Shown here piece after piece: positions 24,423 to 34,274 of a stretch of 38,854 nt of DNA. Every line of letters begins with the position of its first letter. The stretch's first letter is position 1. Position numbers and translations under genes: made by a program. The notes under the pieces are model-generated. The model was given only the letters and a program-made list of their open reading frames with translations. It was not told the DNA's origin and searched no databases. The stretch lies in assembly GCF_012911025.1 (NCBI RefSeq), contig NZ_WUEI01000039.1:1-38854 (forward strand), read 5' to 3'. Source of the DNA: Azoarcus sp. TTM-91 (GTDB taxonomy: Bacteria > Pseudomonadota > Gammaproteobacteria > Burkholderiales > Rhodocyclaceae).

Positions 24423-26486
24423 ATGGAAGAATTGTTGTCGGGATTCAAGGTGGCCGACGGGGATGAGATCGCGCCCTGGGTCCGTCTGGTGGCCCACCTG
24501 CGGCCGCGCCGTGCCAGCCGGCCGGACGAAGCGGCGGAGAAGCTGCGCGCGCTGACTCATCTGCTGTCCCGCCGGCCGGACCTGGTGGAACCCATGCACG
24601 CGGCCCTGCTGCGCCTGTTCCGCGAACGCAAGCAGGTTTCGCTCTATGTCTCGTCCGGCCTGCTGCCCTCCACCGGCTTTTTCTCCGAGACCGCCAGGCG
24701 GATTGCCGACCGGCTGCTGCCCAATGTGATCGACACCGCCTACATGAAAGACGTGCTGGCGGTGGTCTTTCACCGCAGCGACGACGAGCTGTGGGTCAAT
24801 GCCCTCAGCGACGAGCTGTGGCTGGACTTCCTGCAGGCCCTGCTGGCCACGCCCGACTCGCCGCCCGCATCGTCCGGGGAGCGGGAACTGCCCCCGGTGA
24901 TGGACGAGCTCATCGAAGCGCTGCGGGTGCTCTCCTTTCATGTCTCCGCCATCGGGCTGGACCCCGAGCTGGTGCGGGTGGATCCCGACCTCGAAGAGTA
25001 CGAATCCCCCTTCCTCGCCCAGAATGCGGAACTGCTGGCCTACCTCGACCAATACCGGGACCACTGGCGCCGCATCGCCCCAGATCCGGCAGACGACAAA
25101 CACCTGCGGGTCATGCTGGACCAGTGCGACGAAGTACTGCAGCGGGTGCGCCGCCGGGCGACCAAGCTGGGCACCAGCCTGACCCTCACCTTCAAGCTGG
25201 AACGCCTGCGCCAGCACCTGGAGCGCATCGCCGAATTGCTGCGCCTCCTGGACACCCTGCGCGAACAGGAAGACATCCGCGGCGCCCTGCCGCGCGTCAT
25301 CCCGCTGTTCAAGGCGCTGGTACACGCTGAATGCCGGCGCAACCGGCTGTCGGACTACTGGGGCCAGAACGTGGAGTTGCTGTCGCTGCGGATGACCGAG
25401 AGCGCCAGCAAGACGGGCGAGCGCTACATCACCTCCACCCGCGGCGAGTACTTCGGCATGATGGGTTCGGCTGCGCTGGGCGGCGTCATCATCGCCTGCA
25501 TGGCCGCGCTCAAGCTCGTGCTCAGCCGCCAGGGCATGGCGCCGCTGAACGAAGCACTGGCCTTCTGCCTCAACTACGGCCTCGGCTTCGTGCTCATCCA
25601 CATGGTAGGCGGCACCGTCGCCACCAAGCAGCCGGCGATGACGGCCAACGCCATCGCAGCCTCCATCGGCGAGGCCCGCGGCAAGAGCCGCAACCTGGAG
25701 GACCTGGCCGACCTCATCACCCGTACCGTACGCAGCCAGATCGCCGCCATCCTCGGCAACGTCGGCGTGGCCATTCCGCTGGCGATCTGCCTCGGGCTGC
25801 TGATCCAGTCGGCCACCGGCACACCCTTCGTCGACACCGAGAAAGCCCGGCACCTGCTGCATGACGCCGACCCGCGCAGCGGCGCGCTGTTCTTCGCCGC
25901 CGTGGCCGGAGTCTGCCTCTTCCTCTCCGGCCTGATTGCCGGCTACTACGACAATCTCTCCGCCTACAACCGCATCCCCGAGCGCCTGCGGCAACTGCGC
26001 AGACCGCGCCGCCTGCTGGGCGAAGCCCGCATGGACCGCATTGCACGCTACGTAGAGAACAACCTGGGTGCGCTCGCGGGCAACTTCTTCTTCGGCTTCC
26101 TGCTCGGCGGTGCCACCGCGCTGGGCGTGCTGTTCGGCCTGCCGCTGGACATCCGCCACATCGCCTTCTCCTCCGCCTACGTCGGCTACGCGGTTGCCGG
26201 CAGCGAGTTCGCCCTGCCACTGCAGATGGTCGGCATCGCCCTCCTGGGCGTACTGCTGATCGGGGTGGTCAACCTGACGGTGAGCTTCGCCCTGACTCTG
26301 AACGTGGCGATGCGCGCCCGCCACATTACCTTCGCCCAGCGCCGCACCCTGGGCCGCCTGCTGCTGAAGCGCCTGCTCACCCGGCCACAGGACTTCCTGC
26401 TGCCTCCGCGCAGCCAGGGCAGACCAGCCGACTCCGCCGAAGCCACCGCCGCCGATCCGCTTGGTCCGCAGCCGCCAAAAGGCTAG
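24423..26486 (+). CDS. Membrane protein of the 'site-specific recombinase' (Gcr, PF10136) family
   Basis: The protein has 687 residues, preceded by AGAGGATATGA. It matches the family annotated from Neisseria as site-specific recombinase, although nothing in it resembles a recombinase. There is no tyrosine or serine recombinase catalytic set. The second half has several membrane segments (about residues 350-370, 380-400, 440-465, 482-505, 545-570, 580-630). The N-terminal 340 residues are a soluble helical domain, with acidic and arginine-rich stretches such as RRRATKLGTSLTLTFKLERL. I read it as an inner-membrane protein of unknown function. It ends 12 bases before tRNA-Arg, so the tRNA may be transcribed from within or ahead of it. 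Confidence 0.85.
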   Translation: MEELLSGFKVADGDEIAPWVRLVAHLRPRRASRPDEAAEKLRALTHLLSRRPDLVEPMHAALLRLFRERKQVSLYVSSGLLPSTGFFSETARRIADRLLPNVIDTAYMKDVLAVVFHRSDDELWVNALSDELWLDFLQALLATPDSPPASSGERELPPVMDELIEALRVLSFHVSAIGLDPELVRVDPDLEEYESPFLAQNAELLAYLDQYRDHWRRIAPDPADDKHLRVMLDQCDEVLQRVRRRATKLGTSLTLTFKLERLRQHLERIAELLRLLDTLREQEDIRGALPRVIPLFKALVHAECRRNRLSDYWGQNVELLSLRMTESASKTGERYITSTRGEYFGMMGSAALGGVIIACMAALKLVLSRQGMAPLNEALAFCLNYGLGFVLIHMVGGTVATKQPAMTANAIAASIGEARGKSRNLEDLADLITRTVRSQIAAILGNVGVAIPLAICLGLLIQSATGTPFVDTEKARHLLHDADPRSGALFFAAVAGVCLFLSGLIAGYYDNLSAYNRIPERLRQLRRPRRLLGEARMDRIARYVENNLGALAGNFFFGFLLGGATALGVLFGLPLDIRHIAFSSAYVGYAVAGSEFALPLQMVGIALLGVLLIGVVNLTVSFALTLNVAMRARHITFAQRRTLGRLLLKRLLTRPQDFLLPPRSQGRPADSAEATAADPLGPQPPKG

Positions 26487-26498
26487 AATGCCGCCCGC

Positions 26499-26573
26499 CT
26501 CTCCGTAGTTCAATGGATAGAACGAGCGCCTCCTAAGCGCTAGATCTGGGTTCGATTCCCGGCGGGGGGACCA
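26499..26573 (+). tRNA. tRNA-Arg(CCU)
   Basis: The 75 bases fold as a full cloverleaf. The acceptor stem is CTCTCCG with CGGGGGG (two G-U pairs), the D stem GTTC/GAAC, and the anticodon stem AGCGC/GCGCT around CTCCTAA, giving anticodon CCT, which reads AGG. The T arm is CTGGG-TTCGATT-CCCGG. The discriminator is A and the 3' CCA is encoded. It directly follows the membrane protein gene by 12 bases. Confidence 0.95.
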
Positions 26574-27040
26574 GTCATCGCCGACTCCTCATTCCGGCAA
26601 ACAGGGGACGAGCGCCAGACTCCCCCTGGCCTCCCCCTCTCCCCTTGGCCTTTCAGCCATGCTTCTGACGTGAGCCTCGCGGCGCCATCCACGGAATCCT
26701 GCTGCCTCGGCTCCTGATGCGCGCGCCTACTTCTTCTCCGGCGGAAGTAGGTAAATGCCGACACGCTGGGGAGCCCGACCTGACGTCCGGCAATCGGTAT
26801 TCCTCGTCGAGGTATCCGGCCTTCGGCCGCATCGCAAAGGCGCGGTGAACTATCTCCCGCAGCAGCCGGGCTACGCCTGGAGATGCAAGGCTTACCGGAA
26901 GGCGGCAAGAACTGCATGGGAACGCGCCAGCGCGCGACGAGGTGGGGGAAAGCCCCTCGAGAGAGGTCGGCCATACGCCCGCAGTGGTCAGGACATTGCG
27001 GAGCCAGGGCTGCAGGGCCGGCGCACGGCCCGGTGGCCTC
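26574..27040. other. Noncoding stretch after the tRNA-Arg gene
   Basis: These 467 bases hold no gene I can support. The open frames that cross them have no recognisable protein content, and one of them reads back through the tRNA. I see a pyrimidine-rich tract near 26617-26660, a hairpin CCTACTTC/GAAGTAGG (26726-26733 with 26744-26751), and a GC hairpin GGGCCG/CGGCCC (27015-27031) that could mark the end of the protease transcript. tRNA 3' ends are common integration sites, but no integrase or direct repeat of the tRNA end is visible here. Confidence 0.5.
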
Positions 27041-27823
27041 TTACCTCGCGTTGTCCAGCAGTGCTCTCAGGTGTTCCACCGGAATCGCGTAGGTGATCCC
27101 GGACGGATCGCTCAACACGCTTTCCTTGGTGGACTTGACGAACACCATGTTGACCACGCCGACCACTGCGCCCGACTCCGGGTCGAACAAGGGGCTGCCA
27201 CTGTTTCCGGGGTAAGCGGTGGCATCCAATTGATAGACGCGGAAGACGTCGCCGGAGAGCCGGCGGATCAACGCCGGATTCAGCGCCCGGGAGTTGGCCT
27301 GCGGAATACCGATGGGAGTGATCGCGGAGACGATGCCGCGGTGAGTGACCGGCGTCATGCCCAGCACGTTGCCGATGGGAAAGCCGGTGAAGGCGATCTC
27401 CTGCCCCTCGCGCACCGAATGCTCGGGCGCGAGCGGCAAGGCGGGCAGCGGCTCGCCATCCATTCGCAGCAGCGCCAGATCGGCATTGCGGTCCACCGCT
27501 ACCCGGGACGCAGGCCTCATATGGCTGACCTGCTCATCTCCCGGCAGCACCACGACCAACATTTCCATCTGCTCGGTCGCCAGCTTCTCCGGCAGCACAT
27601 GCTCGTTGGTGGCGATCAGGCGGCCATTGCCCACGGCAAAGCCGGTGCCGAGAAAGCGGAAGGCCGGGCTGCGCGTGCGTTGATAGGTGCCCACGCCGAC
27701 GACCGAGGCCTTGATCCGTGGAATCGCATCCACCAGCTCTGCACGCAGCGCGGGCGCCCAAAAGCCTGAGAACAGCACCCCCGCCCCGAAAAGCAGGGCC
27801 TGCCGCCGGGTGGCGCTGCTCAA
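27041..27823 (-). CDS. Exported trypsin-like serine protease at the end of the prs/eps operon
   Basis: The protein has 260 residues. It starts with TTG at 27821-27823, which overlaps the stop of the lytic transglycosylase gene (TTGA), with GGGG about nine bases upstream. The N-terminus has twin arginines followed by a hydrophobic stretch (TRRQALLFGAGVLFSG, then APALRA), so Tat export is possible; a Sec signal is the alternative. The chymotrypsin-type catalytic triad is complete: H75 in TNEHVL, D115 in NADLALL, S208 in GNSGSP. It lacks the PDZ domain of DegP-type proteases. It should act in the periplasm or at the surface. It may process envelope or PEP-CTERM-related proteins, but its substrate is unknown, and only its operon position links it to that system. 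Confidence 0.8.
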   Translation of the reverse strand: MSSATRRQALLFGAGVLFSGFWAPALRAELVDAIPRIKASVVGVGTYQRTRSPAFRFLGTGFAVGNGRLIATNEHVLPEKLATEQMEMLVVVLPGDEQVSHMRPASRVAVDRNADLALLRMDGEPLPALPLAPEHSVREGQEIAFTGFPIGNVLGMTPVTHRGIVSAITPIGIPQANSRALNPALIRRLSGDVFRVYQLDATAYPGNSGSPLFDPESGAVVGVVNMVFVKSTKESVLSDPSGITYAIPVEHLRALLDNAR

Positions 27824-28734
27824 AGCGTATCCCCGGCGGCCAGGACGGCGGGGAAGGCTGCGCTCGGTGCAACCACCCGGGCATCGTAGGGATGGCTCTG
27901 GTGGCGGACGAAGCTCAGGATGCGTTGCACGTACATTTTCGTTTCCGGATAGGGAGGCACGCCCCGGTACTTGTCCACCGCGCCTTCGCCTGCGTTGTAG
28001 CCAGCCGCAACCAGAGCGATGTCGCCGCGGAAGTAGGCCAGCAGCCAGCGCAAATAGGCCAACCCGCCCTTGATGTTCTCTTCCGCGTCATAGGGCCGCT
28101 TCACATTGAAGCGCTCCGCCGTCTCCGGGATGAGCTGCATGACCCCCATCGCGCTCTTGGGCGACAGCGCGGCGGGGTTCAGATTGGACTCAGTGAGCGC
28201 AATCGCCAGCGCGAAGCGCGGCTGTATTCCGTACTCGCCCGCATGCTGCACCAGCAGGCGGGCAACCCGCTGCCGCTCCGGCGGCAGCGCGTCGATGACG
28301 TCGTCGACCCGCGACTCGGCCAGCAGCAGTTCCGGCGGCGTCAGCAGGCAGTCGGGCGTCGCGCCGGTGTAAGGCCCGGTGAAGCGCATCAGGCGTTCCG
28401 ACTGGGTGTTGCCGAGGAAAGCCGCCATCGCGAAGAGCGTGCCGGCGTACTCGTCATTCCGCTCCAGCCCGCGGCCGTTGGCGTACATCCAGCCCAGCGC
28501 ATGCATCGCCTCCGCATCGCCCAGCCTGGCCGCCTCGCAATACAGTGCAGCGGCATGCGAAGCATCGCGGGGCATGCCTTCCCCGTGCTCGTAGCGGACG
28601 GCGAGCTCGGCGAGATAACGCGCATGCTGGGCAAAGGCCTGGGCGACGGCTTCGTCGTCAGCCGCACAAGCGGATTGCAGCCAGAGCGTAAGGGCTGCAC
28701 CGCCAAAGACGAGCCGCCACTTGCGCCTATTCAT
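27820..28734 (-). CDS. Lytic transglycosylase (SLT domain) with Sel1-type repeats
   Basis: The protein has 304 residues from the ATG at 28732-28734, which has GGAGG just upstream. It has a signal peptide (about residues 1-24) ending ACA, then Sel1/TPR-like repeats (about 35-120, with AEAMHALGWMYANGRGL). A C-terminal soluble lytic transglycosylase domain (about 160-285) follows: catalytic glutamate E182 in ALTESNLNP, then SAMGVMQLIPETA and VAAGYNAGEGAV. It would cut peptidoglycan in the periplasm with formation of anhydromuramic ends, perhaps opening the wall for polysaccharide or protein passage. The stop overlaps the TTG start of the protease gene, and the dehydrogenase gene ends 41 bases upstream, so it is part of the same operon. 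Confidence 0.9.
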   Translation of the reverse strand: MNRRKWRLVFGGAALTLWLQSACAADDEAVAQAFAQHARYLAELAVRYEHGEGMPRDASHAAALYCEAARLGDAEAMHALGWMYANGRGLERNDEYAGTLFAMAAFLGNTQSERLMRFTGPYTGATPDCLLTPPELLLAESRVDDVIDALPPERQRVARLLVQHAGEYGIQPRFALAIALTESNLNPAALSPKSAMGVMQLIPETAERFNVKRPYDAEENIKGGLAYLRWLLAYFRGDIALVAAGYNAGEGAVDKYRGVPPYPETKMYVQRILSFVRHQSHPYDARVVAPSAAFPAVLAAGDTL

Positions 28735-28775
28735 GCCCCCTCCGCCCATGACCTGGACGCGCGCGACAGGTCGGG

Positions 28776-30056
<1,281 letters not shown>

Positions 30057-30102
30057 GACAACAATCCTTTCAAAGCAATAGGCGTTATTCGTTGATCTGC
30101 AA

Positions 30103-32913
30103 TTAGAGCGTCTTGGCCAGCTCGCGCGCTTCGGCCTGCAGCGGCGAGCCGTCCCTGGCCGTGGTCAGCAAGGTGTCGATTTCCTTCTTCGCTTCGCCCT
30201 TCCGGCCAGCCTTCACATAGGCCTTCGCCAGATTCAGCCGCAGTTGGGCGAGATCCGGCGCCAAGGAAACCGCCTTGGCAAGCTTGGCGATACCAGCATC
30301 CTGTTTGCCGACATTGATCTCGATGTTGCCGACCGTGTCCAGCACCACCGGATTGTTCGGCTCGGCGGCCAGGGCCCGCTCCGCATAAGCCAGCGCGGCC
30401 GGATCCTTCATCTCATTGGCAACCCAAGCGAGGTTGTTCAGGATGAGTACATTGTCGGGCGCCACTTCCAGCATGCTCTTGAAGTACCGCGCGGCCTCGG
30501 CATAACGGCGCTCGGACAGGGCGGTTTCACCCAGGTAGCCCAGCACGGTGAGATCGCGCGGGCGAGCCGCAAGCCAGCTGGACGTGACCTTGTCCGCCTC
30601 GGCCTTCCGACCGGCGCGGCTCAGCGCGGAATGCAGCTTGTTCACCACCTCTGCACTCTGGCCCTGGTCGAATGCGCGGCGATACGCGGCTGCGGCCTCG
30701 GTCCACTGGTTTGCGCTCATGCGCGCATCGCCCTCCAGCAGGTAGCCCAGCGGGTTGTCGGCATGTTGCTGCTGCATGCGCTTGCTCTGCGCCAGCGCGC
30801 CCTCCTGGTTGCCGGCCTGCAGGCGCAGGGTGACCAGGCGCTGGGACGCGAGCAGGTGATCGCGCTGGATCGCGAGGGCGCGCTGCAGGCTTTGTTCGGC
30901 GCCCGTCAGGTCTCCAGCCAGGCGCTGCGCTTCAGCAAGGTCCACCAAGGGCCCCGGGGCCTGCTGCTGCAGCGAAACCAGCTTGGTGAACGAGGAGATG
31001 GCCTGCTGCCGGTCGCCCGCGGCCAGCTGGGTGTGCGCCAGAACCTCCAGCGCGGGCACGTCGGTCGGGTTGGCCGTGACCGCCGTCTGGGCGATACCCA
31101 AGGCCTTGTTGGGCTGCTGCATGCGCAGATGTTGCTGGATCAGGGCAATCTTCGGTCCGGTTGCGGCAGGCGCCGCTGCGGCAGCCTTTTCCAACGTGGA
31201 AAGCACTTCTGCAGCCGACGAACCGGTAGCCCGCTGCACCTCGGCAAGTGCGACCAGCGCATCGCCATTGCGCGGCTCCTGGGCGATCAGCTTCTCGTAA
31301 CGCGCCTTCGCCTCCGCCGGCTTCTTGTCCTGTAGGTCCAACCTGACCAGGTTGGTGATCGCCGGCAGGTAGCTAGGCTGTATGGACACTGCCTTCTCGA
31401 AGGCTTGCCGGGCCTCGGCAAAATCCTTCTTGGCCAGGAAGACCCCGCCCTTCAGGTTGTATGTCTGCGGATTGTTCGGCTCCTTGCGCTCCAGTTCCTT
31501 CTGCGCCGCCAGCGCCTTGTCGTACTCGCCACGCCGCATGTGAGCGAATACCAGCGCCAGGTCCGCCTGGGCGGTGCTCTGGTCGAGGCTGGAAGCCGCC
31601 TCCAGGTCCGCGAAGGCGCCGTCGGTATCGCCGCCCGCCATCTTCGCGACACCCAGGCGGGCTCGGTTCGTCGCGTCGTTCGGCGATTTGGAAACCGCCC
31701 GGCTGAGGTAGGACTCGGCGGCGTCGAAATCACCATTGGCGAGATAAACCTGCCCGGCCAGCGCCATCAGGCTGGCGTCCTCGCTCTGCTGCGCCTGCTG
31801 CAGCAAGGGCTGCAGGGCCTCCAGTGCCCGCACGGACTCCCCGGAGCCGAGGTAAGAAGCCACCAGCAGCCGGCGCGCGAGGGGCTGCTGAGGCGCCCGC
31901 TCCAGCACCTTGTTCAGATGCGGGCGCGCAGCGACGTAGTCATTGAGACGCACCAGGACACTGCCAGCCAGCAGGTGAGCAGGCAGGTAATCCGGGGTAC
32001 CCTTGAGAACCAGCTGGACGCCGTTCCTTGCCTCCTGGAAACGTCCTTCGCGGAAATCCACGAAGGCCTGCAGGTAGCGGGTGGACGGGTGCGCCGGCGC
32101 TGCCTTCTTCATCGCCGCAAGCCTTTCCTTGGCCTCGTCCAGCTTGTTCATGCTGAGCAGCAGCGACACCAACCTGAAGTGATAGGAAAGCGCACTGGGC
32201 CGGGCTGCGACTGCCGCATCCAGCGCCGCCACCGCCTCATCCGGGCGCCTTTCCGCCAGCCAGGTTTCCGCCAGCAGTGCATGGGCTTCCGGCGCGCCCG
32301 GCTCCTGCCTGGCCACGGCTTCTGCCTCAGCCCTGGCACCAACGATGTCACCGCCAGCCAGCCTCGTCCGCCCGAGGCCGATGCGCGCCGGATAGACCGA
32401 GGCATCCGCCGCCAGGGCAGCTTCATAAGCACTCCTGGCTGCGGCGATATCGCCCTTGGCCATGCGGGCGTCGCCAACGGCGGCAAGCAGGCGGGCCTGG
32501 GCGCCAGCTTCCGGCAGCTTGCGCTCAGCGTAGCTCTTCAGCACCCCGTCGAAATCACCGCTGCGCAACAGGGCCCTTGCCAGTTCCGGCGCCACCGCAT
32601 CGGATGAATAACCCAGTTCCTCAGCGCGCTTCAATTCCTTTACCGCGGCGAAAGCGTCGCCCTGCTCCAGGTAGACCTTGCCGAGCAGGTAGCGGGCTTC
32701 GGCCAGGTCGGCCTCTTCCAGCAGGGCATTCTTCAGCTGGATGCCCGCCGCGTTGTAGTCCTTCTTCTCCAGGTAAGTCTTGGCGGAAGCAACCATGGCC
32801 TGCGGGTCGTCGCCACAGCCCGCCAGCAAGGCCACCGAGAGGCAAGCCGCGGCGACGGCACCGCCGAGCGAGGGATGCTTTTGCAGGGCACGCCCGGAAC
32901 GTTGCGAACGCAT
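30103..32913 (-). CDS. prsT: TPR-repeat lipoprotein PrsT of the XrtA/PEP-CTERM system
   Basis: The protein has 936 residues from the ATG at 32911-32913, preceded by GGAGAG. The longer open frame upstream runs inside prsR and is not real. An N-terminal lipoprotein signal ends in the lipobox LAGC, with cysteine C33 to be acylated. The rest is almost entirely tetratricopeptide repeats (over 20), for example AEARYLLGKVYLEQGDAFAAV and PNNPQTYNLKGGVFLAKKDFAEA. This matches the PrsT protein found beside PrsK and PrsR in exosortase-A genomes. It is probably anchored in the outer membrane facing the periplasm, as an assembly scaffold for polysaccharide or PEP-CTERM protein export. The prsR stop lies two bases upstream. 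Confidence 0.92.
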   Translation of the reverse strand: MRSQRSGRALQKHPSLGGAVAAACLSVALLAGCGDDPQAMVASAKTYLEKKDYNAAGIQLKNALLEEADLAEARYLLGKVYLEQGDAFAAVKELKRAEELGYSSDAVAPELARALLRSGDFDGVLKSYAERKLPEAGAQARLLAAVGDARMAKGDIAAARSAYEAALAADASVYPARIGLGRTRLAGGDIVGARAEAEAVARQEPGAPEAHALLAETWLAERRPDEAVAALDAAVAARPSALSYHFRLVSLLLSMNKLDEAKERLAAMKKAAPAHPSTRYLQAFVDFREGRFQEARNGVQLVLKGTPDYLPAHLLAGSVLVRLNDYVAARPHLNKVLERAPQQPLARRLLVASYLGSGESVRALEALQPLLQQAQQSEDASLMALAGQVYLANGDFDAAESYLSRAVSKSPNDATNRARLGVAKMAGGDTDGAFADLEAASSLDQSTAQADLALVFAHMRRGEYDKALAAQKELERKEPNNPQTYNLKGGVFLAKKDFAEARQAFEKAVSIQPSYLPAITNLVRLDLQDKKPAEAKARYEKLIAQEPRNGDALVALAEVQRATGSSAAEVLSTLEKAAAAAPAATGPKIALIQQHLRMQQPNKALGIAQTAVTANPTDVPALEVLAHTQLAAGDRQQAISSFTKLVSLQQQAPGPLVDLAEAQRLAGDLTGAEQSLQRALAIQRDHLLASQRLVTLRLQAGNQEGALAQSKRMQQQHADNPLGYLLEGDARMSANQWTEAAAAYRRAFDQGQSAEVVNKLHSALSRAGRKAEADKVTSSWLAARPRDLTVLGYLGETALSERRYAEAARYFKSMLEVAPDNVLILNNLAWVANEMKDPAALAYAERALAAEPNNPVVLDTVGNIEINVGKQDAGIAKLAKAVSLAPDLAQLRLNLAKAYVKAGRKGEAKKEIDTLLTTARDGSPLQAEARELAKTL

Positions 32914-32915
32914 GC

Positions 32916-34274
32916 TCAACTCTCCTTCTTCAATCCGAAGCGATTCATGAGGTCGTACAGCGACGGCCGACTGATGCCCAGCACCTCGGCCGCCTTGACG
33001 ATGTTGCCATTGGTCCGAGCCAGAGCGCGCACTACCGCGCGCCGCTCCGCCTCGTCGCGGACGTGGCGCAGATTCAGGTGCTCCAGTTCTTCTTCCGCGG
33101 AAGCCAGGCCCAGGTCGTCCGCGGTGATGCGGTTCTCGTCGGCCATGATGACCGCCCGCTTGAGGCAGTTCTCGAGCTCGCGCACATTGCCCGGCCAAGG
33201 GTGCGCCTCTATCGCTGCCAGCGCGTCTTCGGCCAGGTGCAGCGAGCCCCGACCGTTCTCCTTGGCGAAACGCTGGACGAAGGCATGCGCCAGCAACATC
33301 GCGTCGCCCTCGCGTTCCCGCAGAGGCGGAATGTCGATGACGATTTCCGCCAACCGGTAATAGAGGTCTTCACGGAAGGCACCGGCCTGGATCTGGGCCT
33401 TGAGATCGCGGTGGGTCGCGCACACCACGCGGACATTTACCGGAATTTCCTCCCGCCCGCCGATGCGCTCCACCACCCGCTCCTGGAGGAAGCGCAGCAG
33501 CTTGGCCTGCAGCGGCATCGGCAGATCGCCGATTTCATCGAGGAACAGCGTGCCCTTGTTGGCGGTTTCGATCTTTCCGGGAGTCTGCTTCACCGCGCCA
33601 GTGAAGGCGCCCTTCTCGTAGCCGAACAACTCGCTTTCAAGGAGCGTCTCCGGAATGGCGGCGCAGTTGATGGCGACGAAACGCTCCTTGGCCCGCGGGG
33701 AGAGCGCATGCAGCCCACGCGCCAGCACCTCTTTGCCGGTTCCGCTCTCGCCGAGCAAGGCCACCGTAACAGAAGCCGACGCCACCTTCTCCACCGTGCG
33801 GCACACCTTGAGCATCATCGGATCGCGCGTCAGCAGGCCAGCCAGCGCGCTCCCCTGCTGGGCCTTCAGCCGCACGTTCTCCAGTTGCAGATCGTAGAGC
33901 CGGAAAGCGCGCTCTATCGTCAACGTCAGCAGTTCAGGTTCGAAGGGCTTGGCAAAGAAATCGTAGGCCCCCATTCCCACCGCCCGCACCGCGTTCTCCC
34001 GGTCGTGCTGGCCGGTGAGCACGATGACCCGGGTGTCCGGTGCAAGCGCCAGAATCTCGCCAAGCAGCCGGAAGCCCTCGGTAACGTCGTCGGGCGCCGG
34101 CGGCAATCCGAGGTCCATGGTGACGACAGCGGGCTCGTGCCTGCGCAGTTGGGCCAGCGCGCTTTCACGGTCGTCGGCGACGACCGTCTCGAACGCATCG
34201 AAGGCCCACCTCATCTGCTTCTGCAGCGCCGGATCATCCTCGATGATCAACAGCGTGCGAGGCTTATCCGACAT
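32916..34274 (-). CDS. prsR: PEP-CTERM-box response regulator PrsR (sigma-54 activator)
   Basis: The protein has 452 residues from the ATG at 34272-34274. Domains in order: a receiver (about 6-125) with phosphoacceptor D54 in TMDLGLPP and lysine K109; a AAA+ sigma-54 interaction domain (about 148-375) with Walker A GESGTGKE at 175-182 and the RpoN-contact motif GAFTGA at 222-227; and a Fis-type helix-turn-helix at the C-terminus ([20 protein letters not shown]). It is the NtrC-like partner of PrsK. Its start overlaps the end of prsK by 11 bases, and prsT starts two bases after its stop. Its likely target here is the RpoN promoter of the PEP-CTERM gene at 12976-12992, although binding is not shown. 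Confidence 0.94.
   Translation of the reverse strand: MSDKPRTLLIIEDDPALQKQMRWAFDAFETVVADDRESALAQLRRHEPAVVTMDLGLPPAPDDVTEGFRLLGEILALAPDTRVIVLTGQHDRENAVRAVGMGAYDFFAKPFEPELLTLTIERAFRLYDLQLENVRLKAQQGSALAGLLTRDPMMLKVCRTVEKVASASVTVALLGESGTGKEVLARGLHALSPRAKERFVAINCAAIPETLLESELFGYEKGAFTGAVKQTPGKIETANKGTLFLDEIGDLPMPLQAKLLRFLQERVVERIGGREEIPVNVRVVCATHRDLKAQIQAGAFREDLYYRLAEIVIDIPPLREREGDAMLLAHAFVQRFAKENGRGSLHLAEDALAAIEAHPWPGNVRELENCLKRAVIMADENRITADDLGLASAEEELEHLNLRHVRDEAERRAVVRALARTNGNIVKAAEVLGISRPSLYDLMNRFGLKKES

Noticed and set aside
26755..27096. Open frames after tRNA-Arg that might be an integrase remnant
   Set aside because: No catalytic residues or similarity to tyrosine recombinases could be found, and no duplicated tRNA end is visible.
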